Assembly: GCA_017979445.1 (NCBI GenBank)
Contig: CM030711.1
Location: 41,463,560 to 41,527,559 of the forward strand
Direction: 5' to 3'
DNA length: 64,000 bases
Source: Akebia trifoliata
Lineage: Eukaryota; Streptophyta; Magnoliopsida; Ranunculales; Lardizabalaceae
Both the position numbers and the translations under genes were made by a program. The notes beneath the pieces are model-generated. The model was not told the DNA's origin. It saw nothing but the letters and a program-made list of their open reading frames with translations, and ran no database searches. Of this stretch, positions 35,301 to 47,553 are shown piece after piece; position 1 is the first letter of the stretch, and the number at the start of each line of letters is the position of its first letter.

Positions 35301-36890
35301 CCATTCCATAATGAGCCTACGATTCCTCATTTACTACTTGAGTCATTTCTGTAATATTTTCAAGTATTTGATTGTATGGCATTGTGATCTTACCGTATCA
35401 ATGCTCCGAAACTTCATTCTGAAACTTTGAGAAAACAGTGTGTATCTGATTAACCTCCATGATCTTTTTCCAGGTTGCGGCTCTTCATACTATTAGCAAC
35501 ATAGTGGTTGATTTTACAACCACCCGTAAATTGATCTTCATCCAATCTGGAGGTGTGAAAGAGCTTGTTCTGCTATCAAAATCTATGGATTCAACTCTCA
35601 GGCTAAATGCTGTATGGGCTTTGAGAAACTTGATGTTTCTTGCTGACCATGGTAGCAAAGAATGTATTCTTTTGGAGCTGACAGCATCCACATTGGCAAG
35701 CCTTATCTGCGGTAATCATCACGTTCAATTATTTTTTTCTTGTTGGAATCTATTTCCAATATGACATGACATTTGTATATATTTGGAGCAATAAGACTGC
35801 CACTGAAAGCATTTATACTGCAGACCCAGAGCCTTTTATCCAAGAGCAAGCTTTGGCCCTTGTCCGCAATCTTGTCGATGGGGGTATCAACTCCATTGAA
35901 CATGTGTTTGGTGAAGATGGTATTATTATAAATGCTGTTCGAAGGCAAGTGTGGAGTGCTTCAAAGTCAGAAGTATGTGTTCAGGTTAGAACTTTGCTTT
36001 AGCTCTATCCTTATGTCTATCCATTGACATCTATCTAATTTCTTGGTGTGTCATATGAAGAAGCGAGATGCGTGTGGCCGTGGGATTAGCCTCATCTGAA
36101 GGGTGGAGATACCCACGATAAGCAAAAAAAAAAAAAAAAAGATATATGAAGAAGCAAGCTCTAAAGAGGGAAAGCTTCCACTCTGGGAGTACCTTTACAG
36201 AGATTTTACTTCTGATATATATCATCTATGTGAAATAAATTGATTGGATTTATTCTTTGATGATAATTACAGAACCGTAATAGGGTTTATATAAAAAACA
36301 AATCCTACAAGGGAGAAGCTCTGTATCCATAACAACTCTAATATAATACCAATCTTCTAGATTATCAAATCTAATTTATTTGAAAGGGTGTAACACAGTA
36401 CACAATGTTACAATGCTCCAGAACTTAATACTCTTATCAATCTAATCCTTCTGTTACAGGGAATGTACGTGCTCGGCAATATCGCAACTGGGAATGAGTT
36501 GCATAAAGAAGCAGTGATGCACCAACTTCTTCTATCTGAACCTGGAGGATGCACCCAATCTATCATAATAAAGTTCTTGCAAGGTAACGACAGTCAGCTA
36601 CGTGTTGCTGCTATCTGGTGTGTTGTAAATCTCACCTATCCGGACATTCCTGGTGCATTTACTCGAGTTGAGAGACTACGTACTGCTGGCGTAATATCTC
36701 AAATAAAGAATATGGTTAACGATCCCTGCTTGGACGTAAAGGTGGTTGTCAGATATCTGTCTTGAAACTGACCCCTCTTTCTTTCATCAATTTGTGGATG
36801 GTATTTGAGTTCTCACATTCTGTTGTCTTGCAGTTTCGTGTGAGAACAGCTATTGAACAATGCATGACTTTCGGAAACACCTCAGCATGA
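26316..36890 (+). CDS. Armadillo-repeat protein, ARMC8/GID5-like (eight coding exons)
   Basis: Exons: 26316-26645, 27321-28040, 32773-32868, 32954-33037, 35474-35711, 35824-35984, 36460-36741, 36834-36890. All introns are GT-AG and phases join exactly, giving about 655 residues. Exon 1 opens MPASAS; armadillo helices follow (QSAAAIGSFACG, LRMIFQSKLAP). Exon 3 gives ALKHDCAEVRTAAC, exon 5 VAALHTISNIVVDF and LNAVWALRNLMF, exon 6 EQALALVRNLVDGG, exon 7 MYVLGNIATGNELHKEA and AAIWCVVNL. These match ARMC8, a scaffold subunit of the GID/CTLH E3 ubiquitin ligase (yeast Gid5), acting in cytosol and nucleus. The length fits the family. Introns 2 (4.7 kb) and 4 (2.4 kb) are swollen by transposon remains. 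The family call is firm; function in this plant is inferred. Confidence 0.9.
28133..28444. mobile_element. MITE-like repeat in intron 2 of the ARMC8-like gene
   Basis: The left end GACATACCTCCCTATG and the right end, reverse complemented, GACATACCCCTCCACG form imperfect inverted repeats. Flanks CAAATCA and TAAATCA are nearly equal. Similar text (GTGTATTTCAAATATTCA.CCAACGTG) recurs near 56780-56825, so a dispersed family is likely. Confidence 0.5.
30302..31200 (-). pseudogene. Ty1/copia reverse transcriptase fragment, antisense in intron 2
   Basis: Minus-strand reading from about 31150 gives GCSWAYTVKYL, then LYGAASKFCFSRG and GLKQSSLSWFERF. The active-site region reads VYVDHIVVT, where copia enzymes have YVDD. 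It ends GSKPIDAHIDPKLKL and RYRRFVGKL, the usual run-up to the RNase H region. Stops and frame shifts interrupt the frame and the catalytic YVDD is lost, so it is inactive. Its antisense orientation may have helped it persist within a transcribed intron. Confidence 0.8.
31810..32150 (+). repeat. Copia-like LTR fragment A in intron 2
   Basis: This stretch shares order and wording with 34560-34870: GTCCAA.TT.AGTTCTAATA, GTATTTTAGAAGA.TTCTAAG, GTTATCTATAT.AGGAGCT. The last block includes a TATA-like CTATATGAGG. It lies 0.6 kb before exon 3. Confidence 0.55.
33693..34390. mobile_element. Non-autonomous hAT element (698 bp) in intron 4
   Basis: The identical 8-mer GTTGCAAT lies on both sides (33685-33692, 34391-34398). 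The ends are imperfect inverted repeats: CAATGTTTTTAGAC..GAGGCGTGAGGC at the left and, reverse complemented on the right, ATGTCTTTCAAGGCGTGTG. The interior repeats GAGGC/GCCTC words and is AT-rich with no coding frame. Confidence 0.8.
34560..34870 (+). repeat. Copia-like LTR fragment B in intron 4
   Basis: It is related to 31810-32150 in the same orientation, with a better-kept TATA block (CTATATAAGGAGCTCC near 34813). Exons 3 and 4 lie between the two copies, so these are separate insertions or remnants and not the LTRs of one element. Confidence 0.55.
36066..36141 (+). mobile_element. SINE 3' fragment with poly-A in intron 6
   Basis: GATGCGTGTGGCCGTGGGAT continues with TAGCCTCATCTGAAGG and ends in a run of A (36126-36140). 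The wording matches the 3' half of the SINE at 52285-52505 (GTGCGTGTGAG, TTAGTCTCGCCTGAAGG). Confidence 0.55.
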
Positions 36891-38950
36891 TCTTTCATTC
36901 TTAACCATTGAAGGAAGGAAAAAAAGTTTCTACAGAGATTTTTTAAGTTGTAAATCAGTGCTTGGGTGTCACATCTTATTTGTAAGATGACACCATTGGT
37001 TTTGTCGGCGTACAAGGAAACGGTATGATTTACTTGAAAGATAAAAAGTTCATTGCAGAAACAAAAGATATAAAAAAAAAACAGCCGTATTGAAAAGTCA
37101 ATTCTTATTCTCTGTGCTTTGCAGGTATCATCATCATCTATGCCTTATCCCAAATCTTGGGGACAGCATTTTTGAAGGCGTAGGGGTGCGGTTTTGATTT
37201 GTCACCCAAGCATCTGAGAGCTCACTTTGTCTTCTTGGAGAATCTGCCAAGCACAGGTTATCCATCCCTCCAATATATGAATCCAATGTTTGACACTGCC
37301 AATCATGATTCTCAGTTTATTTGCTGTTTGTGCAAATGTAACAATGTTGTGAATGTATAATGTGGACAATATGTATTTACTTGGTACAATACATAGTGTT
37401 TCAGCTGTTCCACCTATAGCCTCATAACTTGAAGGGCCTAGTCTTTTGTGTTGGGGCTTTCCAAGTCCCCTGGGTCCAGACTCTAGAGTAAAAGCAATTT
37501 TGGGTGTTCTGATACAGAGATTGGTACTTTCTTATTTTGTTGCCTTACATTTATTATATGAAAGGGGTTAGAGAGAGAGAGAGAGCAAAACTTGGGAGTC
37601 AGGTGAACATGAGCAAGATCTCTTCATGACCAGTTTTCATCTGTGCTTATTGTTATCTGCCAAATACAGGTTTTACTGCAATGGAAGTATATCAGCTTGG
37701 AAACTACAAAGAACAAAACCAAAGGGGGGGCTCCAGAGCTAGTGATCAATATAGGTTGGCAAGGTTGGTAAGGATTTGATCCAATAAGCACAATATACAT
37801 ATTGGGATGTGAAATCTTGCGCTGAATCCGAAAATTGGATCACCCCTCTTTAAGTTTAACTTAAGAAGAATGCGAAAGTGACTTAAAATAACACTCGAAG
37901 TTAGCAGAAAATCATAGATACTTTTTTTTTCTGAGAAACAAGTGTCATACACTTGGGACAATCAATGAAAGTCCAACTTCTAGTGTTATTTCGAGTTACT
38001 GCAGCAAGGCTCTTAACTTTATTCATGCAAGTTTGATTATGTATTTTACCTGCAAGTCAAATTTCAACTTATTGTGATTTTCTTTCTTTCTTTTCTTTTT
38101 TAATTATTTTTATTATTATTTTAAAAGTAACAAAAATATTATATATGACCAAACAACTTGATTGAGTTTTTAACTTGAAAAAGTGCATTTTCCAGTTGAC
38201 TCAATAGAATTCTCAATGATTTGCCATGTGTACTCAATGAGTTTGTTCCATTGAATTTTGGTGCCACGTCATGTTAAAATCCAATTAAATTGACTCAGTC
38301 AAATATGAAATTGACTCGACAAATTTAAATTTCCTTGAAAACGAATTCCCTGCTATCAAACAGACCCTAGATTCTTTTTAACCCTAAAAAATCCAGTGTC
38401 TTCAAGTTATGGGATAATTTCTTTTTAACCTATAAAAGCATTTCATCCTTGTATTCATCTTCTTGGCTAAAACCATTTTTTTTTTCTTTTACATAATCAA
38501 AATCACTGCTTTGAACTTCTTGAAGGAAATACATTTTTCAAAGGAAAATTTATTGCCACGCCACGATCTCTAAAGGCGGGTCAAAGTGGAAAATAAAATT
38601 TTAAAATTTTATTTTTTATATGGAGTGCCCAAAATAATTTTTTAATTTTTAAAAGTGTCCGAGAAATATGAGGGCCTTTAGAGTTTGTTGGTGTGTCAAT
38701 AATTTTTTATTTTTTTTTAACTCTAGGCTGGAGACGTTTGGTTTTTGACAAAATATCCAGTGTTTAATCATTCGTTTAGCCTCTCACAAAAAAGCATCAT
38801 GGCGTGATTTTCACAATGCTAGGAGTGTGTTAAATGTTTATAAGAAAGATGGAGGAATATGTAGGGTGGCAATCATAACACAAGATGAAATTAGTGGGTT
38901 CGGATCAAGTCTAAGTCATAATACTGTCAATCTGTCTAACACAATTATTA
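36891..38950. other. 3' flank of the ARMC8-like gene; no further gene seen
   Basis: The first few hundred bases should hold the 3' untranslated region. CATCATCATCTATGCCTTAT and CTTGGGG near 37125-37165 resemble the dispersed repeat also seen near 17430. A GA microsatellite lies at 37571-37585. From 38500 the sequence is AT-rich with no recognised feature. Confidence 0.5.
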
Positions 38951-39612
38951 TATGGGTCGGGTCTGGGTTAGGGGTGTCAACCCATTTTGACACCTTTAGT
39001 TATTTTGTCATTCATGTGTAATTTTAAATATATCAATAATTATTTATTTTTATATTATTCATTTTTTTTTTTTTGTTAGAATTTCCTAGAACTTTCATAA
39101 TACAATATATATATATATATAAATGATGTTTTAAGATATTTTCAAATAATTAATAGTAAGTTTTTCATTTGAGAATAAAAAAACACTTTCTTTACTAAGT
39201 TATTTATTTATATGTATATATTTTTTTCATTGAAATCTAGAGGTATATTGTGTTTGATTCCTAATATGCTGATTCTTAGTATGTTTGTGATAATGAAATA
39301 CGCTTTGCTGAATTGTTAATAATAATAATAATAAAATTAAAACACTTTCCTTATTAAGTTGCTAAGAAAAGTTTTTGACCACATCACCTTCTCGCATTCA
39401 AAAACATGATTTGATGTCACATAGTTGTAAAGAACAATATTATATGAACTTTGAAAAAAAATTAAAAGAAAATTATTTTTAACCATTGAATCTAGTTTAT
39501 GGTTGTATGACTCTATTTTTTTAGTAATGGTATTTTGTTTTTTATGGTGGAAATGGAACTTATATTTTCCATACCTATTTCTAAATGGTTTAGGTTTGGA
39601 TTTAAGTTTTGG

Positions 39613-41358
39613 AAAAATTATTACAAAAATAATTTATTAATTATTACAAAAAATAAACTTTTTTTTTTTTTTTGAAATTTTCAAAAAAGTAAAAACTTGA
39701 TAGTCTGATCATTGGTTTTCAAAACCTGACGGTGGACCACCGATTTTCATGCCAATGATACTCCCCATCCCCCAATCACTTATTTTTAATGAAGACCGGC
39801 GATTGGAACGCCACATTTCATGGTATAGATAGATAGTGACCCATGGTCCCCCACTCACTCATTTTCAATCACTCTCATTTCGACAAAATCTAGTAAGAAA
39901 ATATTAATTTTAAATTTTTTTTATATATTGTAAAAAATGCCATAAAATTAGTAATTATTTAATAATAAAAAATTATATATTATTTTTGTAATAATTCCCC
40001 TTATTTTTAAGAAAAAATTATGAAAAAAAATATAATAGTTATAATTTGTAAAAATAATTTTTTTTAATATAATAGTTATAATTGTTAATATAATAATAAT
40101 TACAAATAATTATTAATATAACAAATAATATTGATAATATATGTAATTATCAATATTATATTATTAATATAATAGTTACAAATAATATATGTAGTTATCA
40201 ATATTATTAAATGGGTAGCGTTCATTTGCCAAATTCCTAGACAAAGCATTTTATCTTATGTGGGTTAAAAAGTTTCGGAATGGGCAGATTTTTTGTGAGG
40301 ACGATCTCACAAAAAATCAGTCTATTCTGAAATTTCTAAGTCTAGTTTATAAGTTGAAAAATCATGGATTAATGACTTTTAATCATTAGTTTGTAACCAT
40401 TTTTCATGGGGTTAGAAGTTTCGGAATGGGCTGATTTTTTGTGAAGAGGATCTCCTCACCAAACAGATCATCCTCACAAAAACTAATCAGCTCATTCCAA
40501 AAAATTTAGCTCATATAAGACAAAACTTTGCCTAGGACTTTAGCTGGGAATTTGGTTGTTAAACCCGACCCATTATTAATATAATAGTTGTAATTAATAA
40601 TTGTTAATATAATGTTAATTACAAATAATAAAATATCACAAATGATATATGTAATTATCAATATTATTTGTAAGTATTAATAACATTTTTTTAATGTAAT
40701 AGTTATAATTATTAATATAATGTAATTATCAATTTTATTTGTTTTTCAATATTAACGTAATGTTTTCAATGTAATTTTTTTAAAATCATAGTATCTAAAA
40801 TATGTTTTTATTAATTTCAAATCCTTTTGTATTTTATTTTATTTTTATAATTGTTCTTTATTAATAAATATGATGGTTAATGATGAGCGTATTCCTAAGG
40901 GACCCACGACTAAGTCAATTATCTTGGATCGTGCCCGATATATTTCTAATGATATTTGGTTTGGTCTATAAAAATGAAAAACTATTAAAAATTTATAATT
41001 ATTATTTTAAAATAATATAAGATACCATAATAATATAATTAAAATTTTAAAAAAAATTATTATTTTAATATAATATAATAAAAATTATAAATAATATAAA
41101 ATATAATTACTATGAAAAAAATAAAATATTATTCAAATTATAAATTAGATATATATTATATTAATATAATTATATAATTTAATATATATTTATTTAAGAA
41201 AATTGATCGTCCAATCGTCGGTTTTCAAGAGGGTATTTTAGTCTACACTAAAATCGATGATTGGACCGCCAGGTTTTTACTTGTTTGAAAATTTTGAAAA
41301 AAGTTTTACTTTTTTAATAATTAATAATTAATAAATTATTTTTTAAATAATTTTTTAC
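39613..41358. mobile_element. AT-rich element with long terminal inverted repeats (about 1.75 kb)
   Basis: The left arm (about 39613-39720) has AATTTATTAATTATTA, GAAATTTTCAAAAAAGTAAA and TCTGATCATTGGTTTTC. The right arm (about 41220-41358), reverse complemented, reads AATTTATTAATTATTA, GAAAATTTTCAAACAAGTAA and CCAATCATCGATTTT. The arms are imperfect but agree over about 100 bp. The interior is extremely AT-rich and has a nested MITE (40213-40571). I could not place a target duplication, so the superfamily is open. Confidence 0.55.
40213..40571. mobile_element. Double-hairpin MITE, copy 2 (359 bp)
   Basis: The ends are GGGTAGCGTTCATTTGCC and, reverse complemented on the right, GGGTCGGGTTTAACAACC. 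Inside are two hairpins: about 40266-40345 (AAGTTTCGGAATGGGCAGAT with its partner) and about 40400-40515 (GTTAGAAGTTTCGGAATGGG with AACTAATCAGCTCATTCC). Flanks ATTATTAAAT and ATTATTAAT are similar but low in complexity. Confidence 0.75.
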
Positions 41359-42035
41359 ATTATTATTAAATGGATCGGGTTTGGGTGTGGTAAATTTTCG
41401 TAACACCCTTACTCCAACACGACACGAACCGACCCATGGGAGTAAGCCTAAATTACGTGAGAAATTGAGCAGTACTGTCCTGAAGTTAGCACTTAAATGC
41501 TTCGCACATGCAGTTGTCTTGTTGACAACAAATCTCAGAGGTAAATTTGCGGCGGTAAATTTGGAGAGCTGCTATTGCTTCAACTTTTACCTATTAAACC
41601 CCAACTTCTTAACTTACTTACCACACCCCAATTAAAGATCAAAACACACTATTCAGGTACTATAAAGGTTTGGCTCAAATTATTATCTAAACATTCAAAA
41701 TATTATTACACACGGTCGAACAATCTAAGTAGTTGTTACAATTATGATTAGGCTCATAGAAAATATTAAACCTGAAAAATAAAAATCGAGAGAAAAAAAA
41801 AAATTGGAGAGATTTTATTGGTACCTCAACTTTTAATTATTATCAATCATTTACTTTTTTTTTTTTTTTTTTTGGGTGTTTCGTAAAAGTTGGGGTGACA
41901 TTAGCCTTCTCTGATTTAACATAAAATGATTAGTAAGTCTATCCTCATTAAGGGTGTTGAGCTCACCTTATGTCATCCAAAAGCATGATCCGATGCCATA
42001 ACGATGTAGAGGACACAATTCTATGAACTTTAAGG

Positions 42036-42790
42036 TAGGGCTGTCAATGGATATGTATCTGATCAGATAGTGCTATATCCAAATTCGAATCCGAAAAAAA
42101 ATAATACTATTCGAATTCGAATTCGAATCCGATCAGATATCCCTGACAAACATTCGAATTCAAATTCGAAAAATATATCGGATATCTGATTCGATAAAAA
42201 ATCCTACAAAAGTCCGTCTTTCTCAATCTATCAGATTTCGCACAGTCGAAACCCACAAATTTCATCTGAAAAATCACTCCGACTGATTCAGATTGGAAAG
42301 AGAGGGAGAGAGAGAATGTACCTGAATGCTCGCCGGCCAGAGAAGACGTGTCGGAGTTCGCACAGTCGAAACCCACATTTTCTTCGAAAAATCTCCGATT
42401 GGTTCAAATTGGAGAGAGAGAGAGAGAGAGATGGTCGCCAGCCGGAGAAGATGGTGCTTATGGAGTTCAATCGAAACCACTGTTCGTCTGGTCGTTTGGT
42501 TCTTCACGTTTGAAGTTTGAGAGAAGATAAAGTTTAAAAATAAAATTTGGTTGTATAACACGATATATACACATATATAAAAGTTTTGTTGTAAAACATA
42601 AATACATAATATATATATTCTTATCGGAGCGGATATTATCGAATCAGATATCGCAATATCCGAATTCGTATCTGAAACTCATTTGAATGTTAAACTGACA
42701 TCCGAATCCGAATCCGATATCTGAAAATTTCGGATAATATTCGATTTTTCGAATTCGAATTTGGATTTTGACTATCCATTGACACCCCTA
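42036..42790. mobile_element. Non-autonomous hAT element (755 bp) with perfect TSD
   Basis: The ends are TAGGGCTGTCAATGGATA and, reverse complemented on the right, TAGGGGTGTCAATGGATA. The 8-mer CTTTAAGG flanks it on both sides without mismatch (42028-42035, 42791-42798). The interior carries many GAATTCGAATTCGAA and TCCGAT words and an internal direct repeat: TTCGCACAGTCGAAACCCAC occurs near 42237 and 42357, each followed by a GA-rich tract. Short overlapping frames across the GA tract are not genes. Confidence 0.9.
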
Positions 42791-43184
42791 CTTTAAGGGG
42801 AAAAAACTTCGAAAAGATTATTTTTCACCGTTACATTTTAATTTTAAATTTGAGAGTAGTCCATTTTCAAAACATGGGATCAAACCCAAAAATAAGAATA
42901 ATAATTATTTTTTATTTAAGTTTTTCCATGAAATCTATAGGGTTGTGGTGTAGGATTGCCAATTTGATAATCCGTTAGAACTCAATGACCCTTAGTAAGG
43001 GAAGTGTTTCTTTGTCTTATACATTCCCTCTACAAATGTAATATGGCACACAACCATCATCTATAATAATCGGATTTCTCGAATCCCGAGAAAAACTTTT
43101 GATATCTGAATTCAAATATGAAATTCAATGGAAAATTTAAATCAATTTTCAAATTTGATTGTCTTATAAGATACCCAATAATAT

Positions 43185-43918
43185 CGGTCTAATATATTAT
43201 ATATAATTCAAAGGTGGCATGTGCAAACGCACATGTATCAAAATGGCTTATTTGTAAAGGATTTTTTAAGATTACATATTAAAAAGGATACATTTGTAAT
43301 TTTGAAAAGTAAGCCAAGGTAGCAATTTTTTTGCTTTTTTACTAAGACTCGATTCAATAGGGTGCCCTGTTCCTATAAAATAGGTACGGTGTCTATGTGT
43401 CACGCTTTAGTTAGAGTTCAAAACACCTCAGGCTCTTAACCAAACTGTTCACACAACCCAATGTACATATTCTCCAATACAAATGTGCCATGTAGACAAC
43501 ATTCTGGACTACGACTCCTTTATTAAAATGACTTTGTCTATATTAAATTTAAATATAAAAGTGGGGCAACTTATGACCACTCAAAATTTGGTGCCGAACC
43601 ACTTCTACTTCGTCTTCTCTTATTATAACAATAAAGATATGTTAAAAATATTATATATACAATTACTAGAGTTCGCCTATGCCTATAAAACAAGTTTCCT
43701 CTTTGGGGTTAAAAGGGTAAAAAAAGAAAAAAAAATTAAAAATTAAAAATTAAAAGTTAAAAAAATGTATTATTGAAAAAGAGGAAGGAGATGAAAGATA
43801 ATAAAGTTGAAGTGAGGAGAAAATGATATGGATTCCACCCATTATAGCTAGAGAGAACGTTAATCCCCACAAAACTATAGTAAAGTGGGGTCTTACAATT
43901 GAGTTTTATTATATAGAT
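43185..43918 (-). mobile_element. Helitron-like element, minus orientation (about 0.73 kb)
   Basis: On the minus strand it starts TCTATATAATAAAACTC with host A before it, the form of a plant Helitron 5' end (A|TC...). Near the other end the minus strand has a short hairpin, CATGTGC-GTTTG-CACATG (about 43217-43237), then AT-rich sequence ending TTAG at about 43190, where CTRR would be expected. It is non-coding. The 5' 120 bp closely match the segment starting at 62710. Confidence 0.6.
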
Positions 43919-45640
43919 ATAATATATTATATAATTATTATGTCAAATCATATTTGAATCTCCCATTATCATAATGGATATTTTAATAACCGAATCCAAA
44001 TTTGATATTTAAAAATTTTGAATAATTTTTTATCATAGGAATAAAGATTCCAATTGAATATTGATAATGGGCTCTCCATTGATAGACCTATTATTTCACA
44101 TTCATTCAGGCCCACTAATACTGTGATATCCACACATTCTTGATTAGTGATATACAATCATTCAAATCAATAACAATCATAAGTCACTGATAAATTCAAA
44201 GGTTTGTACATAGATTCAGAGGGGAGGACATCAAATTATTGTACAAATAAAACAGCAAATTCAATCTTTGTGTTTTTGACTTGTAAACCCTACCAATCGT
44301 CAGCCAGTACACATTGGCCTAGTTTTTGTCTCCAAAGTCTCAATATGAACGTACGACATTTCTATAAAGAAGAAAAATTATACTTATATTGAGTGTAGAT
44401 CCTGTACTCCAGGGAGTATAGGCTATCTTACTGACTGAATTCATGGTCCACCCTTGGATATGCATGCACCATAAATCGGCCTGATCTATCTGTTGGTTTC
44501 AACCATTGTTTTTATTATAGTTTAATTTCAATAAACAAACAAAAGATTTCCAAAGCACTTGATTTAAATGTGTGAATCCAATGGTTTAAACTATTTTACA
44601 AAAATGATTTTGTGTCAAGGATAGGTGGATCTAGGTCTGATGTCAAGGATAACCGGAACCGAAACTGAAATTAATCCCGGTTTTGGAGCCCTTTATATTG
44701 GTGGGTCCGATTAGAATCGGGTCACTTTGAGCCATATTAATTGAGAATTGAAACCGATAAAAACTATTGTGGTTAGATCTCAAGTAACACACGGAAATCG
44801 ATTATCTAAATTAATCTCTTCTAATGACAAATCAATCAATTCCAACAATCAAACCCAAATAATGTGTTGCAAAGTAAGTGCAAGTAACAATAAAGAAATT
44901 AGAGAAAAGAATACAACCACACACAAGATATACGTGGTGCACCCACTATGGTGTTACATCCACAGACAAGTTGACAAGTAGAAATGTATTAATTAATAAA
45001 GAAATTACAACAATGGAGGTTTATACTTACCTCCAACATTCAGGTAAAACTCACCAAATCTTTACACTCAACTCTAGTAAAAATCTAAAACAAGAAATCT
45101 TGATCCTACTCGTGTCACAAACCTTAACAATAATGTGAAAATTGCCCTCAAAAGAAAAAAAATACTTATAAAGACTCAATGCTTTCTCACTCTTTACAAA
45201 AGAGAGAAACTCCTTTACAAATCCCATTTCATGGATCATAACTACCATCTACAAACTCTTTTGCTTCTCACAAGCTAGTGTAAGGAAAATACCAAAATAC
45301 CCTACATTAAGTGGTAAAGTCCATCAACCCTTAAGAAACAAAATAAATGAGGTGATTTTGTATCACCAAACCTAACAAAATCAAATAGGAACTAAGAATC
45401 GAACCCTAAATCCAATCCAATAACTTGAGATGTAGATCAATGATTGGAGTTCTAATAAGGACCAACCAAATAGTATTCTATTTGATAATTTATTAGATTG
45501 GTTTTTGATCAACCATGTTTCAATGTGGACTTGATCCAATACTTTATTAGAAAATATAGAAATTCTTAAATATTTTGTTTTGATACTTGAGTTTGCCCAT
45601 TCCACGGCCATCCTCTTTTGGGTTAAGTGGGTAAAATAGG
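43919..45640. other. Intergenic; possible LTR remnant at about 44740-45500
   Basis: Positions 44910-44965 (ACACACAAGATATACGTGGT and GTTACATCCAC) resemble the ACACAAGATTTACGTGGTTCGG block common in plant LTRs. No partner was found. Nothing else is supported. Confidence 0.3.
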
Positions 45641-45935
45641 AAAAATAATAATATTGGATAAGATAGTATCGGAAGAGAGTGTGAAAAAAAGGAAATACAA
45701 TAAAATTTGAGGGGTATTACTGAAAAGATGGGGTGAAGAGGATAGTTAATATATAAAATTGAAGGAATATTTTTTGAGAGTGAGTAGAAGATGAAAAAAA
45801 AAAAAATTTGGAGTATTCTTGAGAAGGAGAGAAGAGAAAAGACAATAAAATTATCCTTGAAATACATTTTAATGGGGGATAAAAATTAAGAACAAGTAAG
45901 GCAAGAGGGACAATCGTTATGTTTTATTATATTGA
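45640..45935 (-). mobile_element. Helitron-like 5' end, minus orientation
   Basis: The minus strand starts TCAATATAATAAAACATAAC at 45935 with host A before it. TTTTATTGTCTTTTCTCTTC downstream resembles the matching zone of the 43918 and 62710 elements. The 3' end was not found, so the inner limit is a guess. Confidence 0.45.
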
Positions 45936-46953
45936 TATTATATATTAACTTGAAGGTGTCAATCTGCTAAGTTGGTTATACTTATGTAACTTGGTTTGTG
46001 GATACACTCGGTTTGAGTTCAGAGTTCGTAGTTCATCACTCTGGAATGAATCAGTACCCTAAAAGTAGACAAAGAGATAATATAATGTATCGATGAAAGT
46101 TCATAGAGAAAATAAAGGCTCGGTGAATGGAAGAACAATATTGCCATGGGTATTGTAGAGCCTGATTATAATTGCTCCACTCGAAGGTTCCAGGGCTTTG
46201 CTAGAACACCCTTGAAATAACTTGATGTCCGAGGGAGGTCCTTTCTTGCAAAACAACCTCTCTAGTGCTTAAGTCAAATAGGATTTCTAATCAAAATTTC
46301 CTTGTTTTAGGGCAGAAAAGAGATACCACTTCAGGGTCATGCGCTCCTCCTTCTATAAATTAGTGAAGATGCAGAACTTTCGAGATTCGCATTGATCCCA
46401 TCAGATCTTTCGTTATTCTATTTTTATTTAGTCAATTCAACAAGCGACCTTTGGCTCACTCATAGTGGCTGTACATTTTATCTTCCACAAGTATCTTTCT
46501 CATTTAACATCCACATGAAATATATGAGTTTCATTATGTTAATAACTCTATCTTTTAGGTATTGGGTTGGTGGTTAGCAAATGAAATTGAGTTAAGGAAC
46601 CCGATCGGCCTTCACCCTTTTTTTTATTATTTTTTATTCATAGCTTATATATACCTACTAATAACTAACTTCTAAGAGTTAAAATCAAATTTGATTATCA
46701 ATAATCATCATACCTGACTTAAATTCAACAGTTTAGACCTAATAAGAAATGGATCTGAAAAGATTTCATCGAATAAGTATCGGATCTATTCTAGATCCAA
46801 TTTAATTCTTATCGAATTGTTATCTTGGACCGAGATCCCGATGGAACCCGATCCATTGACAACAACCTGTAAAAGCCGGTCACATGGGGGACAAAGGAGA
46901 CCAGGAGATGGTTTGTTAGCTAACCTGAGTACTGTATCCCTATTCTTTTACTT

Positions 46954-46960
46954 TATAAAA
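46954..46960 (+). promoter_or_regulatory. Likely TATA box of the SIAMESE-related gene
   Basis: CTTTATAAAACTC precedes a CT-rich tract (46961-46977). The start codon is about 790 bp downstream, which would give a long untranslated leader with no obvious intron. Confidence 0.5.
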
Positions 46961-47122
46961 CTCTCTCTCTCTCCTAGGGTTTTAGCTAGGGTTTTCAAGC
47001 CTTAGATCTTTACTAGAGATTAGAGAGCGAGGTACTTACTAGAAGGCTTAGCAGAGGACCTTTAGTACTTTAAGAGAGAAGAAAATTTTCATCTTTAAGG
47101 TCTAAAGGTTTATCAGAGAGAG

Positions 47123-47553
47123 TACTTGTCAGCTGATTAATGGAAGTTTGAACTGTCTTTGTTGGGTTCTCTTAGATGTTTTAGCAGAAGCTTTTCAAGA
47201 TCTCAAACGGGTATACTTGTCAGCTGATTAATGGGAGTTTGAACTGTCTTTGTTGGGTTCTCTTAGATGTTTTAGCAGAAGCTTTTCAAGATCTCAAATG
47301 GGTATCTGTGTTTTTGTTCTAATTTCAATATGGTTTTAAGTTCTAAAAGTGTCTTTGCTAACTTTGGTGGAGGTTTTAGCTGAAGTATCTCTACGTTCTA
47401 ATTTTCAAAGGTTCTATTGTTTGTGTAGGTTTTTCTAGAACTTTTTTACCAGAATTTAATCAAGATCTCAAATGGGTATTTGTGTTTTAGCTGGAATTCC
47501 AATTTGGTTCTAAGTTCTAAAAGTGTCTTTGCTAACTTTGGGAAAGGTTTTAG
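47123..47553 (+). repeat. Nested direct duplications in the SIAMESE-related gene leader
   Basis: A 91-bp unit beginning TACTTGTCAGCTGATTAATG is repeated head to tail (about 47123-47213 and 47214-47304) with only a few differences. A second repeat with a period of about 175 bp pairs 47287-47380 with 47461-47553 (CAAGATCTCAAATGGGTAT and AAAGTGTCTTTGCTAACTTT). The duplications lie between the likely TATA box and the start codon. Confidence 0.85.

Noticed and set aside
38969..41412. Large hAT element beginning TAGGGGTGTCAACCC
   Set aside because: The proposed right end TAACACCCTTA has no matching 8-bp flank and the inner ends do not align well.
42316..42561. Cluster of overlapping frames of about 60-95 codons on both strands
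   Set aside because: They read through GA microsatellites and a duplicated block in a hAT element. All frames stay open because of composition.
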